Part shown: in pieces, positions 9,161 through 17,221 of the stretch
Layout: the number at the start of each line of letters is the position of its first letter
Position numbering within the stretch: the first letter of the stretch is position 1
Assembly: GCA_040255585.1 (NCBI GenBank)
Contig: JBDZVI010000006.1
Span: 19,112-83,111 of the forward strand
Length of the DNA stretch: 64,000 bases
DNA from: JAAYYF01 sp040255585
GTDB taxonomy: Bacteria; Deinococcota; Deinococci; Deinococcales; Trueperaceae
Direction: 5' to 3'
Position numbers and translations under genes: made by a program
Notes under the pieces: generated by a model
The model's input: the letters and a program-made list of their open reading frames with translations, nothing else
Databases searched by the model: none
What the model was told of the DNA's origin: nothing

Positions 9161-10348
9161 ATGCCGCGCGACACGTTCCTCCCATTCTCACCCCCCTCCA
9201 TCGGTCAGGCCGAGCTCGACGAGGTGGCGGCTACCCTCAAGTCCGACTGGATCACGACGGGACCGCGCACCAAGGCCTTCGAAGCGAAGTTCGGCACGTA
9301 CGTCGGGGCGCCGGGCGGCACGTCGTTGATGCTCAACTCCTGCACAGCCGGCCTGCACGTCGCGCTCGTGGCGTTGGGCGTTGGTCCGGGCGACGAGGTC
9401 ATCGTGCCGACGCTGACCTTCGCGGCCACGGCCAACGTGGTCGAGCACGTCGGCGCCACGCCCGTTCTCGTCGACGTCCTGCCGGACACCCTATGCATCG
9501 ACCCGGCCGCCGTCGAGCGGGCGATCACCCCACGCACCCGCGTTGTCATGCCGGTCCATTACGCCGGCCACCCCGCCGATCTCGACCCGCTCTTCGCGCT
9601 GGCCAACCGGCACGGGTTCGAGGTCGTGGAAGACGCGGCCCATGCCGCGCCGACCCATTACAAGGGCAGGATGGTCGGCAGCCGCGACAACTTCGCCTCG
9701 TTCTCCTTCTATGCCACGAAGAACCTGACCACCGCCGAGGGCGGCGCTCTCACGGGCAGGCCGGACCTGCTGGACCGCGCGCGCGTCATCGGCCTGCACG
9801 GCATGTCTCGCGATGCTTGGAAGCGTTTCGACAAGGGTGGGTCGTGGGATTACGATATCGAGCTGCCCGGCTTCAAGTACAACATGACCGACGTCCAGGC
9901 CGCGCTCGGCATCCACCAGCTCGACCGCCTCGCAGGGTTCCACGCTCGCCGGGTGGAGGTCGTCGACCGCTACCGCGAGGCCTTCGGCGCAGACGAGCGC
10001 TTCATCGTCCCGACCGAGCGCGAGTACGCCAAGAGCGCCTGGCACCTGTACGTGCTGCGCCTCAACCTGGCGGCGCTCAGCGTCGACCGCAACGAGTTCA
10101 TCTCGGAGCTGGCGAAGGCGAACATCGGCTCAAGCGTTCACTACCGGCCGCTGCACATGATGAGTTACTACGCCAAGAAGTACGGCTTCGCGCCGGAGGA
10201 TTTCCCGGTCGCTCACGCCGCCTTCGAGCAGATCGTCTCCCTGCCCCTCCACCCGCGGCTGACCGAGGCAGACATCTCCGACGTGGTCGACGCGGTCCGC
10301 GGAGCCGCTCGCGCCGCCAGCTCGCGTGTCGGCGTCGCGCTCCGATGA
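9161..10348 (+). CDS. DegT/DnrJ/EryC1/StrS-family sugar aminotransferase
   Basis: PLP-dependent aminotransferase (395 residues) that adds an amino group to a 4-keto nucleotide sugar. The PLP lysine is Lys187 in FYATKNLTTAEGG. The N-terminal PFSPPSIGQAELDEV and GLHVALVALGVGPGDEVIVP are family signatures. The likely substrate is the 4-keto sugar from the 4,6-dehydratase two genes downstream, which together would give a 4-amino-4,6-dideoxy sugar. The start at 9161 follows a GAGGAG site. The ATG of the next gene overlaps the stop. Confidence 0.9.
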   Translation: MPRDTFLPFSPPSIGQAELDEVAATLKSDWITTGPRTKAFEAKFGTYVGAPGGTSLMLNSCTAGLHVALVALGVGPGDEVIVPTLTFAATANVVEHVGATPVLVDVLPDTLCIDPAAVERAITPRTRVVMPVHYAGHPADLDPLFALANRHGFEVVEDAAHAAPTHYKGRMVGSRDNFASFSFYATKNLTTAEGGALTGRPDLLDRARVIGLHGMSRDAWKRFDKGGSWDYDIELPGFKYNMTDVQAALGIHQLDRLAGFHARRVEVVDRYREAFGADERFIVPTEREYAKSAWHLYVLRLNLAALSVDRNEFISELAKANIGSSVHYRPLHMMSYYAKKYGFAPEDFPVAHAAFEQIVSLPLHPRLTEADISDVVDAVRGAARAASSRVGVALR

Positions 10349-10998
10349 CGAGCAACGCCCAGGTGAAGGCCTTCTCGCCGGAAGACGCCGCTCGCCGAGT
10401 CTTCGACACGGCGGTGGCGTGCCTTGGGCTGGTGATCGCTTCCCCGCTCCTCTTGGCGGCCGCCGTAGCGATCAAGCTCGGTTCTCCTGGGCCCGTCATC
10501 TTCCGCCAGAAGCGCGTGGGGTTGAACGGCGTTCCGTTCGAGATCCTCAAGTTCCGCACCATGCGCGTGGACGCCGAGAAGGTAGGGGCGCAGCTGACCG
10601 TCGGGGCCGACCCGCGCATCACGAAGGTAGGCGCCTTCCTGCGGGCGTGGAAGATAGACGAGCTCCCCCAGCTCGTCAACGTCGTGAAGGGCGACATGGC
10701 GCTCGTCGGCCCACGCCCTGAGGTCCCGCGCTACGTCGAGCTGTACACGCCGGAACAGCGCCGGGTCCTGAGCGTCCGACCGGGGATCACCGACCCGGCC
10801 TCCATCGAGTTCCGCAACGAGAGCGAGCTGATGGCCGGGCAGGCCGACCCTGAAAGCTACTACCGCGAGGTGATCATGCCTCGCAAGGTGCAGCTCAACC
10901 TCGACTACCTCGCCAGGCGTAGCTTGGGCACCGACCTTGGCATGCTCTTCGCCACCGCGAAGGCGGTCCTGCTCGGCAGGGACGGTGACAGCGCGTGA
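10345..10998 (+). CDS. Initiating sugar phosphotransferase (monotopic PGT, PglC/WcaJ C-terminal type)
   Basis: A 217-residue enzyme that transfers a sugar-1-phosphate from UDP-sugar to undecaprenyl phosphate, starting each repeat unit on the inner face of the membrane. One hydrophobic re-entrant segment is at residues 20-48. The catalytic region has FRQKRVGLNG, FKFRTMR-like ILKFRTMRVDA, DELPQLVNVVKGDMALVGPR and PGITDPAS. It lacks the multi-helix N-terminal domain of WbaP/WcaJ, so it is the short form. The ATG at 10345 overlaps the aminotransferase stop (ATGA). Confidence 0.92.
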   Translation: MTSNAQVKAFSPEDAARRVFDTAVACLGLVIASPLLLAAAVAIKLGSPGPVIFRQKRVGLNGVPFEILKFRTMRVDAEKVGAQLTVGADPRITKVGAFLRAWKIDELPQLVNVVKGDMALVGPRPEVPRYVELYTPEQRRVLSVRPGITDPASIEFRNESELMAGQADPESYYREVIMPRKVQLNLDYLARRSLGTDLGMLFATAKAVLLGRDGDSA

Positions 10999-12905
10999 GG
11001 CTCGGCTCCTTCCAATCTTCCAGGGCCGTGATCAAGCTCGCGATCGATGTCGGGCTCTTCCTGATCGCCACGCCGCTGGCCTTCGCGCTGCGCTACGACG
11101 GCGACCTTGGTCCGGACCACCCGCTGCTCCTCGCGATGCTCGCGCTCGTCCCCCTCAAGACCGTCCTCGACTACGTGCTCGGTCTGCCGAACCGTTCCTG
11201 GCGCGGCCTCACCTTCCGCGACCTCAGCAGCCTCATGCTGCACGCCGGCGGCATGCTCGCATTCGGGCTGATCGTGATCGCCCTCTTCTGGCAGCAGCTC
11301 GGGGTGGGCCCGTCGCTGGCGTTCCTCGACACCGGCATCACCTTCATGCTCATGGCCGGCGTCCGCGCCTTCACGCGCTACCGCAACGAGCACCTGACGG
11401 CCAGCATCGTCGGCCCGGATTACCGCAAGCGCGTGCTGGTCGTAGGCGCGGGCGAGGCCGGCGCCATGGTGGTGAGAGAGCTCCACAAGCACCCGGAAAC
11501 GGGCATGTTGCCGGTCGCGTTCCTCGACGACGACCCGCGCAAGCAAGGGCAGCGGGTGGCCGGCGTGCCGGTCGTCGGAACGGTCGACTCGGCGGCGGAG
11601 GTCATCGTCTCGCAGGGTGTGGACCAAGTGCTGATCGCCATGCCGTCCAAAGGCGGCCGCACGATCCGCAAGGTCATCGAGCAGGTGCGCGAGGCGCGAC
11701 CCAACCTCGTCTACAAGATCATCCCCGGCATGTACGAGGTCCTGTCCGGGCAGGTCGACGTGCGGCGCATCCGCGAGGTCGACATCGACGACCTCCTCGG
11801 TCGCGAGCCCATCAAGCTCGACACCGAGGCCATCCTCGACTACCTGGGCGGCAAGCGCGTGATGATCACGGGGGCGGGCGGCTCGATCGGTTCCGAGCTC
11901 GTGCGCCAGATCTGCCGGTTCAACCCGGCCGAGCTCATCCTCTTCGGACACGGCGAGAACAGCATCTACACGCTCGAGCGCGAGCTGGACCGCGACTGGC
12001 CGCACGTTCGCTACCACGGCGTGATCGGCGCCATCCAGAACGGCGCGCGCCTCGACTACGTCTTCACCCGCTACCGGCCGGACGTGGTGTTCCACGCCGC
12101 GGCTCACAAGCACGTCCCCCTCATGGAGGAGAACCCCGAGGAGGCCGTCTTCAACAACGTGATCGGGAGCCGCAACCTGATCAACCTGGCGCTCAAGCAC
12201 GGCGTCACGCACTTCGTGAACATCTCGACCGACAAGGCCGTCAACCCGACGTCCGTCATGGGCGCCAGCAAGCGCATGGTCGAGTTCCTCGTGCAGGACG
12301 CCGCCAGGCGCGCAGGTCCCGGGCAGACGTTCGTCTCCGTGCGTTTCGGCAACGTGCTCGGCAGCCGCGGCAGCGTCATCCCGATCTTCAAGTCGCAGAT
12401 CGCGGCAGGCGGACCCGTGACCATCACTCACCCGGAGATGGTGCGGTACTTCATGACCATCCCGGAGGCCGCGCAGCTCGTGTTGCAGGCTTCTGGCAAC
12501 GGCCGCAACGGCGAGGTGTACATCCTCGACATGGGCGAGCCTGTGCGCATCGTCGACCTCGCCCGCGACCTCATCCGCCTCTCCGGGTTCGAGCCGGACG
12601 TCGACATCCCCATCCGCTTCACCGGCATGCGGCCAGGCGAGCGGCTCGTCGAGGAGTTGATGACGGAGAAGGAGCGCACGTCTCAGACCGCCCACGAGAA
12701 GATCTTCGTGGCGCGCACCGAGCCCGTCGACCGCGAGGGCCTGACGTCGACCATCGAGGGCCTGCAGGACGCCGCCATGCGCTCCGATCACGCCAGGATA
12801 CGGGCGCTGTTCGAGGGCTTCCTCGAGGGGTGCCACTTCAGCCCGGTCGTTCAGGTCAAGGACAGCAGCGGCGACCTGCCGAGCGGCCAGCACCTACCTA
12901 GCTGA
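10995..12905 (+). CDS. Membrane nucleotide-sugar 4,6-dehydratase (CapD/WbpM/PglF-like)
   Basis: A 636-residue protein with about four N-terminal membrane helices (residues 10-115), a first Rossmann segment (VVGAGEAGAMVVREL, about 147-161) and a C-terminal SDR domain (TGAGGSIGSELVRQI, about 292-306). Enzymes of this group remove water from UDP-GlcNAc to give a UDP-4-keto-6-deoxy sugar. The catalytic stretch STDKAVNPTSVMGASKR has Met in place of the Tyr of ordinary SDRs, as in WbpM-type proteins. The GTG start overlaps the preceding stop as GTGA. It should feed the aminotransferase upstream. Confidence 0.9.
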   Translation: MRLGSFQSSRAVIKLAIDVGLFLIATPLAFALRYDGDLGPDHPLLLAMLALVPLKTVLDYVLGLPNRSWRGLTFRDLSSLMLHAGGMLAFGLIVIALFWQQLGVGPSLAFLDTGITFMLMAGVRAFTRYRNEHLTASIVGPDYRKRVLVVGAGEAGAMVVRELHKHPETGMLPVAFLDDDPRKQGQRVAGVPVVGTVDSAAEVIVSQGVDQVLIAMPSKGGRTIRKVIEQVREARPNLVYKIIPGMYEVLSGQVDVRRIREVDIDDLLGREPIKLDTEAILDYLGGKRVMITGAGGSIGSELVRQICRFNPAELILFGHGENSIYTLERELDRDWPHVRYHGVIGAIQNGARLDYVFTRYRPDVVFHAAAHKHVPLMEENPEEAVFNNVIGSRNLINLALKHGVTHFVNISTDKAVNPTSVMGASKRMVEFLVQDAARRAGPGQTFVSVRFGNVLGSRGSVIPIFKSQIAAGGPVTITHPEMVRYFMTIPEAAQLVLQASGNGRNGEVYILDMGEPVRIVDLARDLIRLSGFEPDVDIPIRFTGMRPGERLVEELMTEKERTSQTAHEKIFVARTEPVDREGLTSTIEGLQDAAMRSDHARIRALFEGFLEGCHFSPVVQVKDSSGDLPSGQHLPS

Positions 12906-12906
12906 C

Positions 12907-12974
12907 AAGGGGCCGACCCCACCTGCTTGGGCTTGTCGGGCCCCAGGTCGGGAAGGCCACTCTCCGGCCCCTTC
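12907..12974 (+). terminator. Long hairpin after the 9161-12905 operon
   Basis: AAGGGGCCG (12907-12915) is complementary to CGGCCCCTT (12966-12974), just after the dehydratase stop, with further internal pairing. There is no U-tract, so a rho-independent terminator is only possible, not shown. Confidence 0.35.
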
Positions 12975-12994
12975 CAAAGCGGTTAGCATCATGC

Positions 12995-13804
12995 ATGATC
13001 TTCCATGACGTCCAGGGCGAGCGCGTGCCCGCCCTGGGTTTCGGCACCTACCTGCTGAAGGGCGACGACTGCGTCGAGGGAGTGCGCCACGCCCTCGAGC
13101 TCGGCTACCGGCACATCGACACGGCCCAGAGCTACGAGAACGAGGCCGAGGTCGGCCAGGGCCTGCGCCTCGGCGGCGTGCCTCGCTCCGAGGTCTTCCT
13201 GGTAACCAAGCTGCGCCCTTCCAACTTCGCGCGGGCGGTGGACGCCACCCGCGGCAGCCTCGCCGCGCTCGGCACCGACTACGTCGACCTCATGCTCCTG
13301 CACTGGCCGAAGGACGAGGCGTCCGTGGCGGCGGCACTGGAAGCGCTGGCGCGCCTGCAGGCGGACGGCGCCGTCAAGCACGTTGGGGTCAGCAACTTCC
13401 CCACCCAGCTCGTGCGCGCCGCCTCGGGCCTGACGAGGCTCTTCTGCAACCAGGTCGAGTACCACCCGTTCCTCGCCCAGGCGCGCGTGCTGGCCCAGGC
13501 CGAGGAGCTGGACATGCTGGTGACGGCCTACCGTCCGCTCGCCAAGGGCATGCTGCAAGGCGAGCCCGTGCTCCGCGAACTGGGCGCGAAGTACGGCAAG
13601 ACGCCGGAGCAGGTGACGCTCAGGTGGCTCGTGCAGCAGCCGCGCGTCGCGACCATCCCGAAGTCGGCCGACCCGCGGCGGCGCGCCCAGAACCTGGACG
13701 TCTTCGACTTCGAGCTCGCGCCGACCGAGATGGCGGCCGTGACCGGCCTCGCGCGCGGCCACCGACTCGTGAACCCCGAGAGCGCGCCGGAGTGGGACGC
13801 GTGA
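12995..13804 (+). CDS. Aldo/keto reductase
   Basis: NADPH-dependent carbonyl reductase of 269 residues with the AKR tetrad: Asp and Tyr in YRHIDTAQSYENE, Lys in LVTKLRP, His in LLHWPKDE. IPKSADPRRRAQNL is the usual C-terminal cofactor-binding segment. A TAGCAT hexamer (12984-12989) lies five bases before the ATG, resembling the leaderless -10 arrangement known in Deinococcus. An alternative in-register context with ATG at 12991 is out of frame. The gene overlaps the next epimerase by four bases; whether it acts on a sugar or is a general reductase is unknown. Confidence 0.85.
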   Translation: MIFHDVQGERVPALGFGTYLLKGDDCVEGVRHALELGYRHIDTAQSYENEAEVGQGLRLGGVPRSEVFLVTKLRPSNFARAVDATRGSLAALGTDYVDLMLLHWPKDEASVAAALEALARLQADGAVKHVGVSNFPTQLVRAASGLTRLFCNQVEYHPFLAQARVLAQAEELDMLVTAYRPLAKGMLQGEPVLRELGAKYGKTPEQVTLRWLVQQPRVATIPKSADPRRRAQNLDVFDFELAPTEMAAVTGLARGHRLVNPESAPEWDA

Positions 13805-14745
13805 GAGTCCTCGTGACGGGCGGCGCCGGCTTCATCGGGTCGCACGTCGTGCGAGCCCTGCTGGCGCGCGGCGCGCACGTGAACGTCCTCGACGACTTCT
13901 CGACGGGCAAGCGGGAGAACCTCCCCGCCTCCGACGACCTGCGGGTCATCGAGGGCGACGTCGCGGACCCGAGCGCCGTGCGCTCCGCGCTCGAGGGTCG
14001 CGACGCCTTCATCCACCTGGCGGCCGTTGCCTCCGTGGAGTTGTCGGTCAGGGAGCCGCTGGCCACGCACCGCACGAACCTCGAGGGGAGCATCCAGCTC
14101 TTCGAGGCGGCGGCGCGCCTTGGGGTCGGGCGCGGCCTCTACGCCTCCTCCGCCGCCGTGTACGGCGACTCCGCCAACTTGCCGCTGGCGACGACCGAGG
14201 CGCCCCGTCCGCTGAGCCCCTACGCCGCCGACAAACTGGCGGGCGAGCACTACCTCGCCTTCTATCACCGGGGCGGGCGCCTGAACGCGACCGCGTTCCG
14301 CTTCTTCAACGTCTTCGGGCCGCGCCAGGACCCGGCCAGCCCCTACTCGGGCGTGATCAGCATCTTCCTCGACCGGGCGCGGCGCGGCGCCCCGATAACG
14401 GTGTACGGCGACGGCGAGCAGACGCGCGACTTCGTCTACGTAGGAGACGTGGTCGCCGCGCTCCTGGCCGCCCTCGACCGGCAGGGCGACGGGGCGGGCG
14501 CGCCGCCCGAGCTGCCCATCTACAACGTGGGGCGCGGCGAACGCGTGTCGCTGCTCCAGCTGCTCGCCACCATCGAACGGCTGCCAGGCATCCAGGCCCC
14601 CTTGACGGTGAGCCACGGCCCCGCGCGCGAAGGCGACATCAGGCACTCGCTCGCAGACGCGACCCCCCTGAGGACCGTGCTCGAGTGGCGGCCCCGCACC
14701 TCGTTGGCGGACGGGCTGGCGGCGATACTCACCGAAGAGGAATAG
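13801..14745 (+). CDS. NAD-dependent UDP-sugar 4-epimerase (GalE/WbpP-like)
   Basis: Extended SDR of 314 residues; the GTG at 13801 overlaps the reductase stop as GTGA. RVLVTGGAGFIGSHVVRALL and NVLDDFSTGKRENL are typical of short GalE-type epimerases, with the catalytic YAADK motif near residue 140. Plausible role: interconversion of UDP-Glc(NAc) and UDP-Gal(NAc). If it acts on UDP-GlcNAc it would supply UDP-GalNAc for the Pel-like polymer encoded near the end of the window; that link is inference. Confidence 0.85.
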   Translation: MRVLVTGGAGFIGSHVVRALLARGAHVNVLDDFSTGKRENLPASDDLRVIEGDVADPSAVRSALEGRDAFIHLAAVASVELSVREPLATHRTNLEGSIQLFEAAARLGVGRGLYASSAAVYGDSANLPLATTEAPRPLSPYAADKLAGEHYLAFYHRGGRLNATAFRFFNVFGPRQDPASPYSGVISIFLDRARRGAPITVYGDGEQTRDFVYVGDVVAALLAALDRQGDGAGAPPELPIYNVGRGERVSLLQLLATIERLPGIQAPLTVSHGPAREGDIRHSLADATPLRTVLEWRPRTSLADGLAAILTEEE

Positions 14746-14760
14746 GGCGCTACTGAAGGG

Positions 14761-15864
14761 CTAAGGCACGACCCGCGAGTTGATCGCCCACCAGTACCAG
14801 TTCTCGCCCTGGAGGCGGCTGAACGCGAGGCGCCCGAGGAGGGCGTCGGTCACGAGGCTCGGGTCCTTGGAGTGGACCATGAGGAGCGAGCCGCCGTTAT
14901 GAACGAGCGCGCCGTGCCGGTTCATCGGCCCGCGCAGCCGCGGCTCCATGCGGCCCATCAGCGCGCCGGCGCCGTCCTCGTCGGCCTCGGCGAAGAGCTG
15001 GCCTACCACGGCCTCCATGTGCCTCGGCTCGGCCTCCAGGTCGAAGAGCCGGCACACGCCACCCCTCTTCAAGTAGTACACGTACCAGCCGACGACGTCG
15101 GCGCCGTGCAGGACGAGCCGCGCCCTGAGCTCGCCCTGCTCGACGATCCTCGCCATCTGGTCGAACTGCCAGGCGACGTGAGCCTCGCCGTACTTGGGCC
15201 AGAGGCGCGCGGCGCCGAGTAGTTCCGGCGCGTGGCGCGCCAACGCGGCCGGGGTGAGCGGCTCCGAACTGTAGTCGGCGACCGGTTGCCCGGTGAGGCG
15301 CGAGCGCGCCGCGCGGCGCGCAGCCACGTCCCCGCCCCTGACCACCGGGCCGAGCAACGGGGCCAGCGTCCGTAAGGCCCGGCTGTGGCCGGCCGCGGCA
15401 CCGAGACCCACCGCGCCCGGCCGGAAGACCTTGACCCACCGCAGCGACTGCAGCTGCGCGATGCTCCCGCCGAGCAGCTCCCAGATGCGCTCGAACTTCA
15501 CGTGGCCGCCGTCGCTGAACGTGAACACCTGCGGTCCGGCCAGGAACTTGCGCAACAGGAAGGCCGCCACCGTGGTCGGCGCCTCCGGATCGACAACGGA
15601 CGGGAAGATCCCGGCCATCGTCCGCTCCTCGCCGTCCACCATCACCGGCATGGCGGTGACGCCGAGGAAGCCGAGGAGCTTGCCGCGCTCGTCCTCGGCG
15701 ACCAGGGGCCTCACCGCGGCGTCTGCGCTCGGGTACTCGACGTACATGCGCCTGACGAGCTCAACCAGACCGGGGTCGGGCACGCGCGTCTTGCCGCGGA
15801 ACCAGTACTGCCACAAGGAGGCCACGCCTGCGGCGTCGTCCGGTTCGAACGGGCGGATGCGCAT
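14761..15864 (-). CDS. GNAT-fold acetyltransferase-like protein
   Basis: A 367-residue protein whose N-terminus (MRIRPFEPDDAAGVASLWQY) matches the first beta-alpha unit of GNAT acetyltransferases. LLGFLGVTAMPVMVDG and TMAGIFPSVVDPE cover the acetyl-CoA site, and a second GNAT-like half seems present from about residue 210. It is the last gene of a minus-strand set (asparagine synthase, AMP ligase, carrier protein, NadE-like). In this company it may transfer an acyl group from the carrier protein to a sugar amine, but this is inferred from neighbours only. Confidence 0.7.
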   Translation of the reverse strand: MRIRPFEPDDAAGVASLWQYWFRGKTRVPDPGLVELVRRMYVEYPSADAAVRPLVAEDERGKLLGFLGVTAMPVMVDGEERTMAGIFPSVVDPEAPTTVAAFLLRKFLAGPQVFTFSDGGHVKFERIWELLGGSIAQLQSLRWVKVFRPGAVGLGAAAGHSRALRTLAPLLGPVVRGGDVAARRAARSRLTGQPVADYSSEPLTPAALARHAPELLGAARLWPKYGEAHVAWQFDQMARIVEQGELRARLVLHGADVVGWYVYYLKRGGVCRLFDLEAEPRHMEAVVGQLFAEADEDGAGALMGRMEPRLRGPMNRHGALVHNGGSLLMVHSKDPSLVTDALLGRLAFSRLQGENWYWWAINSRVVP

Positions 15865-15875
15865 GACCAGTCCCC

Positions 15876-16862
15876 CTATGCCCCCGTGGGGCTCTCGACC
15901 GCCAGCCGCGGCGCGGCGTGCAGGTAGGCGCTCACGCGGCGCTTCCCGGCGATGTCCTTGAACACGCGGTCGACCTGCTCGGCGGTGAGGCCGAGGCTGG
16001 CGGCCACCGCGTCGGCGCCGACGCCGTGGTCGACGGCGTAGAGACAGAGGTCCATCTTGTCGTACGGCAAGGAGAAGTAGAACTCCTCCTGGCTCTGCGG
16101 CATGGAGTAGGTGTCGGTCGTCGGCGGCCGCGACCGGATCTCCTCCGGCACGCCGAGCGCCTCGGCCAACTGGTAGACCTGAGACTTGTAGAGATGGGCG
16201 ATCGGCTTCACGTCAGCGGCGCCGTCGCCGTTCTTGACGAAGAACCCCTGGTCGTACTCGAGGCGGTTCGGGGTGCCGAGCACGCAGTAGTTGAGGCGGT
16301 CGGCGTGGTAGTACTCCAGCATCTTGCGCGTGCGCTGCTTGAAGTTCGTGGCCGCGACGACCTGCAGATAGTCCTCGAGCGGCAGCCGCTCCTTGAGCGT
16401 GCGACCGTCAGGCGCGAGCGCCACGACTGAGAACAGGCGGAAGCTCTCCGACTCCACGACGGACGGCAGGACGATCTTCGCCTTCCACCCCGGTCCGTAC
16501 TCGGGGATGACGCGCTTGAAGGCCTCGTCGCGCCTGCGGTAGCAGCCGACGGCGTCGAGGATGGGCGTTATCTCCTCCAGCACGGTCTCGATGCCGGCGC
16601 TCGAGGCCGCAAGGCGGCTGAGCCTCAGCGTGTCCTCGGAGGAGTCGGCCTCTGGCATGAGGACGCCGAGCACGTTGCCGGGGCCGAACGCGCGGGCGGC
16701 GAGCGCGGCCACTACCGTCGAGTCGATGCCGCCGGAGAGCCCGAGCACGCCGCCCTTGCGCCTGAAGGCGCGGACCTCGCGTCGCATGCCTTCGGTGATG
16801 GCGGCGATGGCGGCCTCTGGGTCGGCCAGGCGCAGCACGTGCGGACCGAAGGCTTCGGCCAT
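15876..16862 (-). CDS. NAD+ synthase-like ATP pyrophosphatase
   Basis: A 328-residue N-type ATP pyrophosphatase. The P-loop LGLSGGIDSTVVAAL is at about residues 39-53, and FFVKNGDGAADVKPIAHLYK is the substrate-pocket region of ammonia-dependent NadE. It lacks the glutaminase domain of NadE/QNS1 fusions, so it needs free ammonia. Lying between an acyl carrier protein and a GNAT gene in a polysaccharide locus, it may be a repurposed amide-forming paralogue rather than the housekeeping enzyme. Both views are possible; a second nadE elsewhere would favour repurposing. Confidence 0.8.
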   Translation of the reverse strand: MAEAFGPHVLRLADPEAAIAAITEGMRREVRAFRRKGGVLGLSGGIDSTVVAALAARAFGPGNVLGVLMPEADSSEDTLRLSRLAASSAGIETVLEEITPILDAVGCYRRRDEAFKRVIPEYGPGWKAKIVLPSVVESESFRLFSVVALAPDGRTLKERLPLEDYLQVVAATNFKQRTRKMLEYYHADRLNYCVLGTPNRLEYDQGFFVKNGDGAADVKPIAHLYKSQVYQLAEALGVPEEIRSRPPTTDTYSMPQSQEEFYFSLPYDKMDLCLYAVDHGVGADAVAASLGLTAEQVDRVFKDIAGKRRVSAYLHAAPRLAVESPTGA

Positions 16863-16867
16863 GCGCG

Positions 16868-17134
16868 TCAGGCCCCCTGCGCCAGGCGTCGCCCGATGTA
16901 GGCGACGATGCGCGCCACGCTGTCGAGGTTCTCGGGGAGCGTGTCCTCGTCGGGGATGCTCACGCCGAAGCGCTGCTCGACGAACATGATGAGTTCGAGC
17001 ACGCCCATCGAGTCGAGCACGCCGGCTTGGGTGAGGGACTCATCAGCGCCGAGGTCGGCGCCGCCGTTGTCGAGGATGAAGTTGTCCGCGAGGAACTGGC
17101 GCACGTCGCGGTCGATGGTGGTGAGGTCTGGCAT
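16868..17134 (-). CDS. Acyl carrier protein of the polysaccharide locus
   Basis: An 88-residue acyl/peptidyl carrier protein with the phosphopantetheine serine in QAGVLDSMGVLEL (DSM motif, about residue 42). It differs from the fab carrier (DSL). It is followed five bases later by the NadE-like gene and preceded by an AMP-forming ligase, so it probably receives an activated acid from that ligase. Similar ACP plus AMP-ligase pairs occur in other exopolysaccharide loci. Confidence 0.88.
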   Translation of the reverse strand: MPDLTTIDRDVRQFLADNFILDNGGADLGADESLTQAGVLDSMGVLELIMFVEQRFGVSIPDEDTLPENLDSVARIVAYIGRRLAQGA

Positions 17135-17221
17135 CTTCTTGGTGTCGCTCCTTGTCGTTCCTAGTGGCCGGCTCGCGCGGCCTCGTCGGCCGTGGGGCGG
17201 GGGCGCCGTGGGGGCGGGCGG